DNA from: Pseudonocardia hydrocarbonoxydans
Lineage (GTDB): Bacteria > Actinomycetota > Actinomycetes > Mycobacteriales > Pseudonocardiaceae
DNA length: 64,000 nt
Direction: 5' to 3'
NCBI RefSeq assembly: GCF_006539565.1
Contig: NZ_BJNG01000040.1
Coordinates: 1 to 64,000 of the forward strand
Both the position numbers and the translations under genes were made by a program. This document shows positions 26,074 through 38,444 of this stretch, one piece after another. Under the pieces are notes generated by a model. That model searched no databases and was not told the origin of the DNA. It worked only from the letters and a program-made list of their open reading frames with translations. Within the stretch, counting starts at the first letter, position 1, and every line of letters starts with the position of its first letter.

Positions 26074-28245
26074 TCAGGTGCCGATGCTACGCCGCGCGAG
26101 GCCCGGAACCCATCCGGCGGGACCGGCGTCACCGAACCAGCGGCCCTGTCCCACGTCACAGCCCAGCGCCGTGAGCCGATCCGCCTGGACGCGGGTCTCC
26201 ACCCACTCGGCGGTCACCTCCAGCCCGAGGGCGTGGGCCATCCCGACCAGTGACCCGACGATCGCCGAGTCGACGGGATCGGGGTCGGTGTGGCGCAGGC
26301 CGTCGATGAACGAGCCGTCGATCTTCAGGGCGTGCACCGGGAGCCGCCGCAGCCACGCCAGGCTCGAGTAGCCGGTGCCGAAGTCGTCGAGCGCGAGGCG
26401 GACACCCGAGGCGCGCAGCGCCACCAGCGCCTCGAGGGCCGCCGTCTCGTCGCCGAGCACCGCCTGCTCGGTGATCTCCAGCTGGAGCAGCCGGGCCGGC
26501 AGCCCCGTGGCGTGCAGCGCGGAGGCGACGACGCCGACCCAGTCGGGCTCCACGAGCTGCACCGGCGAGACGTTCACGCTGACGTACGGCGCGTCCCCGC
26601 CCAGCTCCCGGTACCACTGCGCGGCCTGGGCGCACGCCGTGTGCAGGATCCACCGGCCCAGCGGCACGATGGACCCGCTGCGCTCGGCCAGCTCGATGAA
26701 CCGGCCCGGGGCGAGCAGCCCCTGCACCGGGTGCTGCCAGCGGACCAGCGCCTCCACCCCGCGCATCCGGCGGTCGCCGCTCAGGCCGACGAGCGGCTGG
26801 TACACCAGCCGGAACTCGCCGCGGTCGATCGCGCCGGGCAGGCCGGAGAGCAGCTCGAACCGGGCCGACTCACCGGCGTCCCGCTCGGGGTCGAAGACCA
26901 CCCGGCGGGCGCCGCCGCGCGACTTGGCCCAGTTCAGCGCGACGTCGGCGGCGCGCATCAGCTCCTCGGGGCACGCGGTGGCCGTCGGCGCCGCGGCCAC
27001 GCCGATGCTGGCGGTCATCGTGAGGGTGTGGCCGCCCACCAGGAACGGGGTGGCGAACGCCTCCAGCACGCGGTCGGCGACCCGGCAGAGCCCGGCGACG
27101 CCGTCGGGCTCGGCGACGAGCACCGCGAACTCGTCGCCCCCGGTGCGCGTGACGAGGTGGTCGCCCGAGGCCATCTGCAGCCGCGCCGCCACCGCGAGCA
27201 GGAGCTGGTCGCCGACCTGGTGCCCCAGCCCGTCGTTGACGCCGGTGAGCCCGTCGAGGTCGAGCGCGCAGATGCCGACGTGCTCCGGCCCGCCCGCCTC
27301 GAACGCGCGGTGCACCCACTGCTCGGTGAGCGAGCGGTTGGGCAGCTGCGTGAGCTGGTCGTGGTAGGCGGCGCGTCGCAGCCGCAGCCGCAGCCGGGTG
27401 CGCTCGGACCGGTCGTCGACGACGGCGATCAGGTGGGTGGCCGTGCCCTCGTCGGTGCGCACCAGCGAGGTGACGACGTCGGTGAACAGCACCAGCCCGT
27501 CGGGGCGGACGAACCGCAGCTGCATCCGCAGGACGTCGCCGTCGTCGGGGGCCCGGCCGTCCACGTCGAGCCGCTTGAACCGCTCGATGACCTCCGGGAT
27601 GTCGTCGGGGTGCACGAAGTCGGTGACCGGACGGGGCTGGTCGAGCGGGCCCGCGATCCCGAACATGGTGCGCAGGGCCGGGTTGAGGTCGAGGACGAAC
27701 CCGTCGAGGCTGACGATGCCGATCCCCACCGCGCCCTGGGTGTAGACGGTGCGGTAGTGGCTCTCGCTCAGCGCCAGCGCCCGCCGGACGCCCGCCTGCG
27801 CCCGCATCGTGTGCGAGAGCAGGCCGACCTGGTCGGCGACGGCGCGGTCGCGCAGGGCGCCGGTGAAGCCGGTGACGAGCTCGTCGAGGGCGGCGGCCAG
27901 CCGCTGGTCACCGTCCGCACCGCCGGGCCCGACGGCGGCCGGGCCGAGCTCGCGCATCAGCCGCAGCGTCGGGGGCAGGATCTCCTCGGCGGCCCGGGCC
28001 ACGTCGGCGACCGGACCGCAGATCCCGCTGGTGAGCAGGTCGGCGCCGATGTCGCGGGCGGCGATCGGCCAGAACGGCTCGGCCGCCAGCGTGGTGGCCA
28101 GGCGCCGCAGGAGGGTGGCCAGCCGGGCGGGGAGGGTGGGGTCGGGCGCGGGGGCGATCTCGGCCCAGAGCGCGGCGAGGTGGTGCAGCGCCGATGCCGA
28201 CGGCCGGTGGGCCGGCACGCCGGCACGACTGCGTGCTGCGACCAT
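26074..28245 (-). CDS. PAS-GGDEF-EAL c-di-GMP turnover protein
   Basis: 723 residues from ATG 28245, chosen for AGGAGG 7 bp upstream. N-terminal helical region (~1-170), PAS (~175-290, GAVGIGIVSLDGFVLDLNPA), GGDEF (RTGGDEFAVL, residues 369-373 intact) and EAL (VEALVRWQHP, EAL 498-500; DDFGTGYSSLAWL and KIDGSFID intact). Both halves look catalytically competent, so it may make and degrade cyclic-di-GMP. No TM segment, so it should be soluble. It sits between purF and the sterol-carrier-like gene. Confidence 0.93.
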   Translation of the reverse strand: MVAARSRAGVPAHRPSASALHHLAALWAEIAPAPDPTLPARLATLLRRLATTLAAEPFWPIAARDIGADLLTSGICGPVADVARAAEEILPPTLRLMRELGPAAVGPGGADGDQRLAAALDELVTGFTGALRDRAVADQVGLLSHTMRAQAGVRRALALSESHYRTVYTQGAVGIGIVSLDGFVLDLNPALRTMFGIAGPLDQPRPVTDFVHPDDIPEVIERFKRLDVDGRAPDDGDVLRMQLRFVRPDGLVLFTDVVTSLVRTDEGTATHLIAVVDDRSERTRLRLRLRRAAYHDQLTQLPNRSLTEQWVHRAFEAGGPEHVGICALDLDGLTGVNDGLGHQVGDQLLLAVAARLQMASGDHLVTRTGGDEFAVLVAEPDGVAGLCRVADRVLEAFATPFLVGGHTLTMTASIGVAAAPTATACPEELMRAADVALNWAKSRGGARRVVFDPERDAGESARFELLSGLPGAIDRGEFRLVYQPLVGLSGDRRMRGVEALVRWQHPVQGLLAPGRFIELAERSGSIVPLGRWILHTACAQAAQWYRELGGDAPYVSVNVSPVQLVEPDWVGVVASALHATGLPARLLQLEITEQAVLGDETAALEALVALRASGVRLALDDFGTGYSSLAWLRRLPVHALKIDGSFIDGLRHTDPDPVDSAIVGSLVGMAHALGLEVTAEWVETRVQADRLTALGCDVGQGRWFGDAGPAGWVPGLARRSIGT

Positions 28246-28376
28246 CTCGACACCTCCTGTCACCCGTCTGCCGGGACCCGTACCCCGGACGGCGTGATTC
28301 TCCGCATCACCCCGTACTTACGCCAGTACGACCGTTTTCGGCCCGCCGGGCCACCGTGGACCCGAGAATCCGCCGT

Positions 28377-28724
28377 TCAGACCAGTGGCAGGACGGTGCC
28401 GACCTCACCCGATCGGCTGCCCGACGCCCGCAGTCTCCCCGTCGACTCGGCATCGGTCCAGCTCAGACGGCCCGTGACCAGCAGCAGCCAGGTCCGCGGA
28501 TCGGCCTCCACCACGTTCGGCGGAGTGCCGCGCGTGTGCCGGGGCCCGGCGACGCACTGCACCGCCCCGAACGGCGGGATCCGGACCTCCACACTGCGCC
28601 CCGGAGCGGCCGCGGCCAGCGCCGCGAGGCTCTCCTTCACCGCCGCACGCAGCACCGCCCGGTCCGGCTCCGGCCCGCCGTCGAGCCAGGACCCGACCGC
28701 GTCGGGTACCCGTCCGTCCGTCAC
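28377..28724 (-). CDS. Sterol-carrier (SCP2-like) family protein
   Basis: 115 residues, GTG start. Resembles the small SCP-family proteins that sit between purL and purF in actinobacteria (Rv0807-like): [40 protein letters not shown]. Lipid binding is inferred; no enzymatic motif. 28 bp after purL on the same strand. Confidence 0.8.
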   Translation of the reverse strand: MTDGRVPDAVGSWLDGGPEPDRAVLRAAVKESLAALAAAAPGRSVEVRIPPFGAVQCVAGPRHTRGTPPNVVEADPRTWLLLVTGRLSWTDAESTGRLRASGSRSGEVGTVLPLV

Positions 28725-28752
28725 GGGGTACCCCGTCCGATCGGACAGGTAC

Positions 28753-31047
<2,295 letters not shown>

Positions 31048-31075
31048 GGCTGCTGAGCCTACGGAACGCCCGCAG

Positions 31076-31528
31076 TCAGCCGCCGTCGCGGCCCGTGGGC
31101 AGCTGGACGACGGAGACGAAGAAGTGGTCGATCTGCTTGATCGCCTCGATGAACCCCTCGAAGTCGACGGGCTTGGTCACGTAGGCGTTGGCGTGCAGCT
31201 GGTAGCTGCGCAGCACGTCCTCCTCGGCCTGCGAGGTCGTCAGCACGATCACCGGGATGTGCTGCAGCGACGGGTCCTTCTTCACCTCCTCCAACACCTC
31301 GCGGCCGTCGCGGCGGGGCAGGTTGAGGTCGAGCAGGATGAGGTCGGGGCGCGGCACGTCGGCGTAGGGCGCCTCGTTGCGCAGGTAGGACAGCGCCTCC
31401 GCCCCGTCGGTGACGACGTCGAGGCGGTTGTGCAGGTACTCGTCGAACGCCTCGCGGGTCATCAGCACGTCGCCCGGGTCGTCCTCCACCAGCAGGACGT
31501 TGACGATGCGCGGCTCGGGCGTGCTCAT
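31076..31528 (-). CDS. Single-domain response regulator (Rcp1-like)
   Basis: 150-residue receiver with the acidic pair EDDPGD, phospho-acceptor Asp in [13 protein letters not shown], Thr in VIVLTTSQ and Lys in YVTKPVDF. No output domain. Its ATG overlaps the kinase stop (ATGA). This RR class is the usual partner of phytochrome-like or bacteriophytochrome-type kinases, where it relays phosphate. Confidence 0.92.
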   Translation of the reverse strand: MSTPEPRIVNVLLVEDDPGDVLMTREAFDEYLHNRLDVVTDGAEALSYLRNEAPYADVPRPDLILLDLNLPRRDGREVLEEVKKDPSLQHIPVIVLTTSQAEEDVLRSYQLHANAYVTKPVDFEGFIEAIKQIDHFFVSVVQLPTGRDGG

Positions 31529-33096
31529 GCGGGGAGCTCCTCGGGAAGGTCGGACGGGGCCGGGAAGGTGACGGCGACGGTGGCGCCGGGGCCCTCGTCG
31601 TGCACGACCCGGATGGTGCCACCGTGGAACTCGGCGATCTTCTTGGACAGCGCCAGGCCGATCCCGGTGCCGGCGTAGACGTCGCGGGCGTGCAGCCGCT
31701 GGAAGATCACGAAGATCTTGTCGTCGTACTCGGGCTGGATGCCGATCCCGTTGTCGGACACGGTGATCTCGACGCGGCCGTCCTGCTCGGTGCCCTCGAC
31801 CCGCACCACCGGCGGCACGCCCTCGCGGTGGAACTTCAGGCCGTTGCCGACGAGGTTGGCCAGCAGCTGCCGCAGCAGCTGGGGGTCGCCGAGGACGGTG
31901 GGCAGCGGCCCGACGACGATCTCGCCGCCGAGCTCGGCGCGGGTCGTCTCCAGACCGGTGACGACGGCGGCGGCCACCTCGCCGAGCGGCACGTCGACGA
32001 AGCCCTCGGTGGTGCGCCCGACCCGGGAGAACGCGAGCAGGTCGTTGATCAGGCGCTGCATGCGCTGCGCCCCGTCGACGGCGAACTCGATGTACTGGTC
32101 GGCGCGCTCGTCGAGCTGCCCGCCGTAGCGGCGCTGCAGCAGCTGGCAGAAGCTCGACACCTTGCGCAGCGGCTCCTGCAGGTCGTGGCTCGCGACGTAG
32201 GCGAACTGCTCCAGGTCGCGGTTGGAGCGTTCCAGCTCCTGTCCCTGGTCGGCGAGCCTGCGGTTGGCCTCCTCGACGCGGGCGAGGTCGGCGAGTATGC
32301 GCACCCGCATCGCCTCGACGTCGGCCCCCAGCTCGACGATCTCGCGCGGCCCGTCGGCGACGATGTGCCGGTCGGCGTCGCCGTCGACCACCGCCTTCAC
32401 CTGACCGACGAGGTCCGACACCGGCTGCAGCACGGTGCGGCGCAGGCCGATCGCGGCGGCGGCGAGCACCAGTACCAGGAGCGCGCCGACGACGACGGCG
32501 GTGCCCTGCAGGAACCCCGCCGCCGCGGAGACGTCGGCGCGGGCCTCGCGCTGGCGTTCGGCGAGGTTGCCCAGGAGCACGTCCGCCCGCGTCCGGACCT
32601 CGTCGAACAGGGCCCGGCCCGCCTCCGGGTCGGGCACGGGCGCCCCGGCGTCGACCGCGGCGACGGTGGGCTCGGCGTGCTCGGTGCGCCAGCGCTGCAC
32701 GGCCCCGACCAGCGCGTCGAGGTCGGCGGACAGGTCCGGGGTGTCGAGGAGCCCGCGCAGCTCCCCGAGGGCGGCGGCCTCGGCGTCGACGCCCGTGCGG
32801 TAGGGCGCCAGGAAGTCGGGCCGCGCGGTGAGGCTGTAGCCGCGGACGCCGGTCTCCTGGTCGAGCAGGGCCACCGACAGGCTCTGCGCCGAGTCGAGCG
32901 CGGGCGAGACGCGGTCGAGCAGCACCGCACGCGAGGCCGTCAACCCGGACAGGGCGACGCCGCCCGCCCAGATCGCGGCGACGGCCAGCAGCGCCAGCGT
33001 CGCGGCCCCGACGGCGAACAGCCTGCCCAGCGGCCACCGGTCCCCCGGGTTCTCGGTGGGCGCGGGGCGCCTGCGCAGCAGTGCCCGTGTGGTCAC
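31525..33096 (-). CDS. Membrane sensor histidine kinase with CHASE3 and HAMP domains
   Basis: 523 residues from GTG 33096, overlapping the preceding stop. Two TM helices (LFAVGAATLALLAVAAIWAG and TAVVVGALLVLVLAAAAIG) flank a CHASE3 sensor (residues ~40-190, DQETGVRGYSLTARPDFL). HAMP, then HisKA with SHDLQEPLRKV, and HATPase with NLVGNGLKFHREG, DNGIGI and GTGIGLALSKKI. All catalytic boxes intact. Signal unknown. Confidence 0.93.
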   Translation of the reverse strand: MTTRALLRRRPAPTENPGDRWPLGRLFAVGAATLALLAVAAIWAGGVALSGLTASRAVLLDRVSPALDSAQSLSVALLDQETGVRGYSLTARPDFLAPYRTGVDAEAAALGELRGLLDTPDLSADLDALVGAVQRWRTEHAEPTVAAVDAGAPVPDPEAGRALFDEVRTRADVLLGNLAERQREARADVSAAAGFLQGTAVVVGALLVLVLAAAAIGLRRTVLQPVSDLVGQVKAVVDGDADRHIVADGPREIVELGADVEAMRVRILADLARVEEANRRLADQGQELERSNRDLEQFAYVASHDLQEPLRKVSSFCQLLQRRYGGQLDERADQYIEFAVDGAQRMQRLINDLLAFSRVGRTTEGFVDVPLGEVAAAVVTGLETTRAELGGEIVVGPLPTVLGDPQLLRQLLANLVGNGLKFHREGVPPVVRVEGTEQDGRVEITVSDNGIGIQPEYDDKIFVIFQRLHARDVYAGTGIGLALSKKIAEFHGGTIRVVHDEGPGATVAVTFPAPSDLPEELPA

Positions 33097-34238
33097 GGGG
33101 CGGCCGCCGTGAGCAGCAGGATCGCGACGTCGTCGGACAGCGGGCCCCCGTTGAGCTCCTGCACGCGCTCCACGAGCCGGACCGGCAGGTCCTCGGCCGG
33201 GGTGGCGGACTCGGCGACCAGCAGCTCGATCAGGCCTTCCGGCCACAGCGGCTCGTCGGGCATCGGACCCTTCCCCTCGATCAGTCCGTCGGTGAACATC
33301 AGCAGCGACCAGCCGGGGTGCAGGCTCAGCCGCTCGGCCTCCCACCGGGTCTCGGCGGCGATCCCGAGCGGGAGCCCGATCATCGGCTCCACCTGCCGTG
33401 GGGGGTGCAGCGACACCGGCGCGGGGTGGCCCGCGAGCCGGACCAGCCCCTCACCGTCCGGGGGGATCGCGACCGTGCAGACGGTGGTGAACAGCGTCTG
33501 GTCGTGCCGCTCGCTGACCAGGACCTGCTGCAGCTTCGGCAGCACCTGCGGCTCGTCGACGCCCGCGAGGACCAGCGCCCGCCACGACACCCGCAGCAGC
33601 GCGCCCAGGGCCGCCTCGTCCGGGCCGTGCCCGCAGACGTCGCCGATGATCGCGTGGACCGTGCCGTCCGGGCCGCGGACGGCGTCGTAGAAGTCGCCGC
33701 CGAGCACCGACCGGGCGCGGCCCGACCGGTAGAACGACCGTGCGGCGACATGGCTGCCGGCCAGCAGCGGCGTGGGCAGCAGCCCGCGTTCCAGGCGGGT
33801 GGCCTCCGCCGCGACCAGCCGCTCCTCGCGCAGGCGCAGGGCGCTGGTCTCGGCGCGGCGGCGCTCCACGGCGTACCGGATCGCGCGGATCAGGACCTGC
33901 CCGTCGACCTTGCCCTTCACCAGGTAGTCCTGCGCCCCGGCGGCGACGGCGGCGACCCCGAGGTGCTCGTCGTCCAGGCCGGTGAGCACGCACACCGCGG
34001 CCCCGGCGTCGGCCCGCAGGATCGCGTGCAGGCCCTCCAGCCCGTGGGTGCCGGGCAGGTTGAGGTCGAGCAGGACGCACTCCGGACCGGACAGCAGGTC
34101 ACCCGCGACGACCTCGGCGAGCGAGGTCGCCACCGTCAGCCGCAGCTCGGGCTCCACCTCGGCGAGCAGCTCACCCACCAGGAAGGCGTCGCCGGGATCG
34201 TCCTCGACGAGGAGGACGGCACGTCCGGACACCGTCAC
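33093..34238 (-). CDS. Response regulator with PP2C/SpoIIE phosphatase output
   Basis: 381 residues, GTG start. Receiver ([39 protein letters not shown]) then PPM-type phosphatase (SVLGGDFYDAV, VHAIIGDVCGHGPDEA, LLMFTDGLIEGKG, LSDDVAILLL) with the metal-binding aspartates. First of three coupled genes; suggests a sensor kinase controlling a partner-switch phosphatase, as in general stress pathways. No anti-sigma partner is seen nearby. Confidence 0.92.
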   Translation of the reverse strand: MTVSGRAVLLVEDDPGDAFLVGELLAEVEPELRLTVATSLAEVVAGDLLSGPECVLLDLNLPGTHGLEGLHAILRADAGAAVCVLTGLDDEHLGVAAVAAGAQDYLVKGKVDGQVLIRAIRYAVERRRAETSALRLREERLVAAEATRLERGLLPTPLLAGSHVAARSFYRSGRARSVLGGDFYDAVRGPDGTVHAIIGDVCGHGPDEAALGALLRVSWRALVLAGVDEPQVLPKLQQVLVSERHDQTLFTTVCTVAIPPDGEGLVRLAGHPAPVSLHPPRQVEPMIGLPLGIAAETRWEAERLSLHPGWSLLMFTDGLIEGKGPMPDEPLWPEGLIELLVAESATPAEDLPVRLVERVQELNGGPLSDDVAILLLTAAAP

Positions 34239-34239
34239 C

Positions 34240-34908
34240 TCAGCCGACCGCCGCTCCCAGCACCGAGGTGAACAGCACGAGGCCGTCGTCGGAGGGGCCG
34301 GTCAGCGGGTCGATGGCGTGCTCGGGGTGCGGCATCAGGCCGACGACACGACCGTCGGCGGAGGAGATGCCGGCGATGTCGGCCAGCGCACCGTTCGGGT
34401 TGCCGCCCAGGTAGCGGAACACGACCCGGCCCTCGCCCTCCAGCCGCGCGACGGTGTCGGCGTCGGCGACGAACCGGCCCTCCCCCGACTTGAGCGGCAC
34501 CAGGATCTCCTGGCCCGCCGTGGCCGCGCCCGTCCACGCCGTGGCGGTGGACTCGATCCGCAGCCGCTGGTCCCGGCAGACGAAGTGCAGGCCGGAGTTG
34601 CGGGCCAGCGCACCGGGCAGCAGGCCCGCCTCGCACAGGATCTGGAAGCCGTTGCAGATGCCCAGCACCGGCATCCCGCGCCGGGCGGCGTCCTTCACCT
34701 CGGTCATGATCGGCGCGAGGCTGGCGATCGCGCCGGCGCGCAGGTAGTCGCCGTAGGAGAAGCCGCCGGGCACGACCACCGCGTCGACGCCTGCCAGGTC
34801 GTGGTCGGCGTGCCACAGGGACACCGGCTCGGCGCCCGCGTAGCGCACCGCGCGGGCCGCGTCGACGTCGTCGAGGGTGCCGGGGAACGTGATGACCCCG
34901 ATCCTCAC
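34240..34908 (-). CDS. purQ: Phosphoribosylformylglycinamidine synthase glutaminase subunit PurQ
   Basis: 222-residue class I glutaminase supplying ammonia to PurL. Nucleophile Cys85 in GICNGFQI; catalytic His in [13 protein letters not shown] start overlaps the purS stop, so purS-purQ are coupled. purL lies 3.2 kb away, with the signalling operon in between. Confidence 0.97.
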   Translation of the reverse strand: MRIGVITFPGTLDDVDAARAVRYAGAEPVSLWHADHDLAGVDAVVVPGGFSYGDYLRAGAIASLAPIMTEVKDAARRGMPVLGICNGFQILCEAGLLPGALARNSGLHFVCRDQRLRIESTATAWTGAATAGQEILVPLKSGEGRFVADADTVARLEGEGRVVFRYLGGNPNGALADIAGISSADGRVVGLMPHPEHAIDPLTGPSDDGLVLFTSVLGAAVG

Positions 34909-35138
34909 TTGCGCGTCACCACCCAGTCCTCGATCACCGGGTTGGCGAGCAGCTCGCCGGCGATGCGGTGCAGGGTCGCGTCGTCGATCGCGTCGTCGAC
35001 GTCGAGCTCGAAGTGCTTGCCCTGCCGCACCTCGGTCACCCCCGCCACGCCGATCCGGCCCAGCGCCCGAGTGACCGCCTGACCCTGCACGTCGAGGATC
35101 TCCGGTTTGGGCATCACGTCCACCACAACTCTGGCCAC
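34905..35138 (-). CDS. purS: Phosphoribosylformylglycinamidine synthase subunit PurS
   Basis: 77-residue structural subunit bridging PurL and PurQ. Typical [20 protein letters not shown] start, FELDVDD and VIEDWVV end. Coupled to purQ by a 4-bp overlap. Confidence 0.96.
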   Translation of the reverse strand: MARVVVDVMPKPEILDVQGQAVTRALGRIGVAGVTEVRQGKHFELDVDDAIDDATLHRIAGELLANPVIEDWVVTRK

Positions 35139-35160
35139 GCGCCAGAGCCTACGGCCCTGC

Positions 35161-35916
35161 TCAGTCGAGGAACGCGGCGAGCATGGGCAGCAGCAGATCG
35201 GCCCGTCGCGGAGCCTGCATGTGGGTGGTGCCGGGCAGGATCGCCAGCTGCGATCCGGGGATCAGCTGCTGCATCACCGCACCGTGGGCGGGCACGGTGA
35301 AGTCGCGGTCGCCGATCACGATCAGCGTCGGGGCGGTGACGGCGGCGAGCTGCTCGTCGGTCCAGCCCGACCAGCCGTTGAGCGAGGTCATCGACCGGGC
35401 GGGCAGGTCGTCGAAGCGCTCGGGGTGCGGGGAGCGCTCGGCGTAGGCCCGCGCCATGTCGGCGAAGTCCTGCTCGGTGGGCATGATCGGGGAGGTGGCG
35501 AAGGTCGAGGGGTCGGACAGGTCCGGGTGCGCGCCGTCCGGGCGGACGCTCGCCGAGATGGGCACCACCTTCCGCAGGCGGTCGGGGTGGCTGACCGCGA
35601 GCTCGATGGTCGTGCCGCCGCCCATGCTGTGCCCCATCACGTGGGCGCGGTCGATGCCGAGGTGGTCGAGCAGACCGACGACGTCGCCCGCGAGGTTGGC
35701 GTAGGTGAGGTCGCGGTCGATGTCGGCGGTGCGGCCGTGGGCCTGGAACTCCACGCCGATCACGCGGTGCCTCGTCGCCAGCGTCGGGATCAGCGCGGCG
35801 TAGGTGAGGTCGATGGTCATCACCCCGCCGTGCAGCAGCACCAGCGGCGTGCCCTCGTCGCCGTGGGTCTCGTAGTACATGTGCAGGCCGTTCACGTCCG
35901 CGTATCCGTTGCTCAT
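35161..35916 (-). CDS. Alpha/beta hydrolase
   Basis: 251 residues. Oxyanion-hole HGGV, nucleophile elbow GHSMGGG with Ser, the acid in GDRDFTVP and the catalytic His in PGTTHMQAP. Not assignable to one substrate; resembles small esterases and haloperoxidase-like hydrolases. It follows purS by 22 bp on the same strand. Confidence 0.85.
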   Translation of the reverse strand: MSNGYADVNGLHMYYETHGDEGTPLVLLHGGVMTIDLTYAALIPTLATRHRVIGVEFQAHGRTADIDRDLTYANLAGDVVGLLDHLGIDRAHVMGHSMGGGTTIELAVSHPDRLRKVVPISASVRPDGAHPDLSDPSTFATSPIMPTEQDFADMARAYAERSPHPERFDDLPARSMTSLNGWSGWTDEQLAAVTAPTLIVIGDRDFTVPAHGAVMQQLIPGSQLAILPGTTHMQAPRRADLLLPMLAAFLD

Positions 35917-36003
35917 GCCCGTCCGACGACGGTGCCGCGCCCGACTCATCGGCCACGGGCGAAATTCCTTGATCGCGCCGTCGCGGAGCCGTAGGACGGG
36001 GCC

Positions 36004-36954
36004 ATGGGGAGATGGCTGGTTCTCGGGGGGACGCGGTTCCTGTCGCACGCGGTGGCGGCCGGGGCGGTGGCGTGCGGGCACGAGGTGACGTGCGTGGCGC
36101 GCGGGTCGTCCGGGCCGGTGCCGGACGGGGCGACGCTCGTCGTCGCCGACCGGGACGTCCCGGGATCGCTCGACGCACTGCGTGGGCAGCGTTTCGACGC
36201 CGTCGTCGAGGTGGCCCGGTCGCTGCCGTGGGTGCGGGAGGCCCTCGCCGTGGTCGACGCCGCGCACCGGACGTTCGTGTCGACGGTCAGCGTCTACGCG
36301 GACCCCGCGACCCCGGGGCAGGGCGTCGACGCACCGCTGCTCGCGCCGCGCGAGGACGGCGACTACGGGGCGGTCAAGGTGGCCTCGGAGGAGGCGGTGC
36401 GGGCCGCGCACCCGGACGCCCTGATCGTGCGCGCCGGGCTGATCTGCGGCCCCGGCGACCTCAGCGACCGCTTCGGCTACTGGCCCGCCCGGTTCGCCCG
36501 GGGTGGGCGCGCGGTGATCCCGGACGCGCCGGACCAGCCCCTGCAGATCGTCGACGTCCGCGACCTCGCCGCGTGGATCGTCGACGCCGGGGAGCGCGGT
36601 CTGGGCGGCACGTTCGACGCGAGCGGGCCCCGGACGACGCTCGGTGCGGTGCTCGACGCGATCGCGGCCGCGGTCGGCGCCCCGGACCTCGTCCCGGTGC
36701 CGGTCGCCCCCGCCGCGCTGGAGGCGGCGGGGGTGGCGCCGTGGGCCGGGCCACGGTCGTTGCCCCTCTGGTTGCCGGCGACACACGTCGGGATCGTGGC
36801 CAGGGACACCGCTCCGGCGGCCGCTGCGGGGCTGGTGTGCCGGCCGGTGGCCGAGACCGCCCGCGCGGCGCTCGCCCACGAGCGGGCCCTCGGGCCCGAT
36901 CGCCCGCGGCAGGCGGGGCTCGACCCGGCCGAGGAGGCCACCCTCGTCCGGTAG
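36004..36954 (+). CDS. NAD-dependent epimerase/dehydratase family protein
   Basis: 316 residues with an N-terminal Rossmann motif (WLVLGGTRFLSHAVAAGAV) typical of isoflavone-reductase-like extended SDR enzymes; DYGAVKVASEEAV gives the Tyr/Lys pair. Substrate unknown. Divergent from the hydrolase gene with an 87-bp gap. Confidence 0.82.
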   Translation: MGRWLVLGGTRFLSHAVAAGAVACGHEVTCVARGSSGPVPDGATLVVADRDVPGSLDALRGQRFDAVVEVARSLPWVREALAVVDAAHRTFVSTVSVYADPATPGQGVDAPLLAPREDGDYGAVKVASEEAVRAAHPDALIVRAGLICGPGDLSDRFGYWPARFARGGRAVIPDAPDQPLQIVDVRDLAAWIVDAGERGLGGTFDASGPRTTLGAVLDAIAAAVGAPDLVPVPVAPAALEAAGVAPWAGPRSLPLWLPATHVGIVARDTAPAAAAGLVCRPVAETARAALAHERALGPDRPRQAGLDPAEEATLVR

Positions 36955-37002
36955 GCGTCGTCGAGCCGCCACGCGGGGGCGGGCGGTGGCAGGCTGGACG
37001 CC

Positions 37003-37629
37003 GTGCAGATCACCCACTTCGGCCACTCGTGCGTGCTGCTCGACACCGGCGCCGCGCGCCTGCTCGTCGACCCCGGTTCGTTCTCGTCCGACTTCGAGTC
37101 GATCACGGGACTGGACGCCGTCCTGGTCACCCACCAGCACCCCGACCACCTCGACGTCGAGCGGCTGCGACCGCTGCTGCGCGCCAACCCGGACGCCCGG
37201 CTGGTCGTCGACCCCGGGACGGCCGGCGGGCTGTCCGGCGTCGACCACGAGGTGACCGCACCCGGGGAGGTCCTGGAGCTGGCCGGGGCGCGGGTCGAGG
37301 TGCTCGGCGGCGAGCACGCGGTCATCCACCCGGACATCCCGGTGATCCCCAACAACGCCTACCTCGTCGACGGCACCCACCTGCACCCCGGTGACGCCTT
37401 CCCCGCCCTCCCGGCGCCCGTCGACGTCCTGTTCCTGCCCACCGCGGCACCGTGGCTCAAGGCGTCGGAGTGCGTCGACTACCTGCGCTCGATCGCCCCG
37501 CGCACCGCCGTGCCGATCCACCAGGGCCTGCTCGCCCGGCCCCAGGTGTTCTACGGGCTGTTCACCTCCCTCGCCCCCGAGGGCACCGCGCTGACCGTGC
37601 TCGACGAGGGCGCGACGACGGCACTCTGA
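37003..37629 (+). CDS. MBL-fold metallo-hydrolase (UlaG-like)
   Basis: 208 residues. Metal motif HQHPDH follows LDAVLVTH, with further histidines at GGEHAVIH and PIHQG. Such small MBL proteins include UlaG-type lactonases and RNase-like enzymes; here no partner identifies the substrate. Confidence 0.8.
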   Translation: MQITHFGHSCVLLDTGAARLLVDPGSFSSDFESITGLDAVLVTHQHPDHLDVERLRPLLRANPDARLVVDPGTAGGLSGVDHEVTAPGEVLELAGARVEVLGGEHAVIHPDIPVIPNNAYLVDGTHLHPGDAFPALPAPVDVLFLPTAAPWLKASECVDYLRSIAPRTAVPIHQGLLARPQVFYGLFTSLAPEGTALTVLDEGATTAL

Positions 37630-37665
37630 GGCGGACCCGGTCGCACGGATGTCCCGACTCGCGGG

Positions 37666-38394
37666 TCAGGCGGCGCGGGCGGGCGTGGTGGTGGGGAGGC
37701 GGTAGGTCACCGGGGTCGCGCCCGCGGCCAGTGCCGCGTCGATCGCCGCCAGCGCCGCGTCGACGCGGGCCGAGCGGCGCAGGTCCTTCGCACGCACGTT
37801 GATCCGCACGACGCCGTCGCGGCGTGCCACCCGGACCGTCTCCGCCACCAGCAACCGGCACCGCCAGGCCTCGGCGGCGCGGGCGTCGTCGGCCACCGGT
37901 CGCCGATCACCCGAGGCCCGGAACCCCAGCACGCGGGCCCGGACCGAGCCGGGGCCGTCGAGGCGGTGCACCCCGTTCTCGTCGGCGTACATCGTGAACC
38001 CCTGCTCGCGCAGCGCGTCGACGGTGCCGGTGGAGGCGATCCAGCGGGGCGGGACGAACAGGTCGGTGCGCAGGCCGACCGCGCCGAGCGTGCGGCGGGC
38101 GGCGCGCAGCCGCAGGCCGGCCTCGTGCCGCGGCAGCGCGGCGAACTCGGCGCGGCGCCCGACGCGGGCGGGGCCGGCGCTGTGGTCGAACCCGTGCAGG
38201 ACGATCGCGTCACCGCGGCCGCGGCGCCCGCGCAGCCAGTCGACGAGCGGCGGGTCGGCCTGCCCGGTCCAGGCACCGGGGCGGTAAAGCTGCGACAGCG
38301 GCACGCCGCGGGCGTCGAGGGCGGCGGCGAACGCGGCGCCGCGGGGCAGGGAGTCGTCGGTCAGTCCGGACAGGGAGACGATCAGGCGAGCCAC
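37666..38394 (-). CDS. DUF2334 polysaccharide-deacetylase-like protein
   Basis: 242 residues from GTG 38394. Resembles divergent carbohydrate-esterase-4 folds: HGFDHS metal site, ARLIVSLSGLTDDSLPRG start and FVPPRWIAS. No signal peptide, so it is likely cytoplasmic. Substrate not known. Confidence 0.75.
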   Translation of the reverse strand: MARLIVSLSGLTDDSLPRGAAFAAALDARGVPLSQLYRPGAWTGQADPPLVDWLRGRRGRGDAIVLHGFDHSAGPARVGRRAEFAALPRHEAGLRLRAARRTLGAVGLRTDLFVPPRWIASTGTVDALREQGFTMYADENGVHRLDGPGSVRARVLGFRASGDRRPVADDARAAEAWRCRLLVAETVRVARRDGVVRINVRAKDLRRSARVDAALAAIDAALAAGATPVTYRLPTTTPARAA

Positions 38395-38444
38395 CCGCCC
38401 ATGGACTCACGTCGACGTGAACACCCCGTGCGCGGGAACCGTCG

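Noticed and set aside
35161-37521. A 786-codon minus-strand frame that includes the hydrolase
   Set aside because: Only the last 251 residues are a real gene; the rest is antisense to the epimerase and MBL genes.
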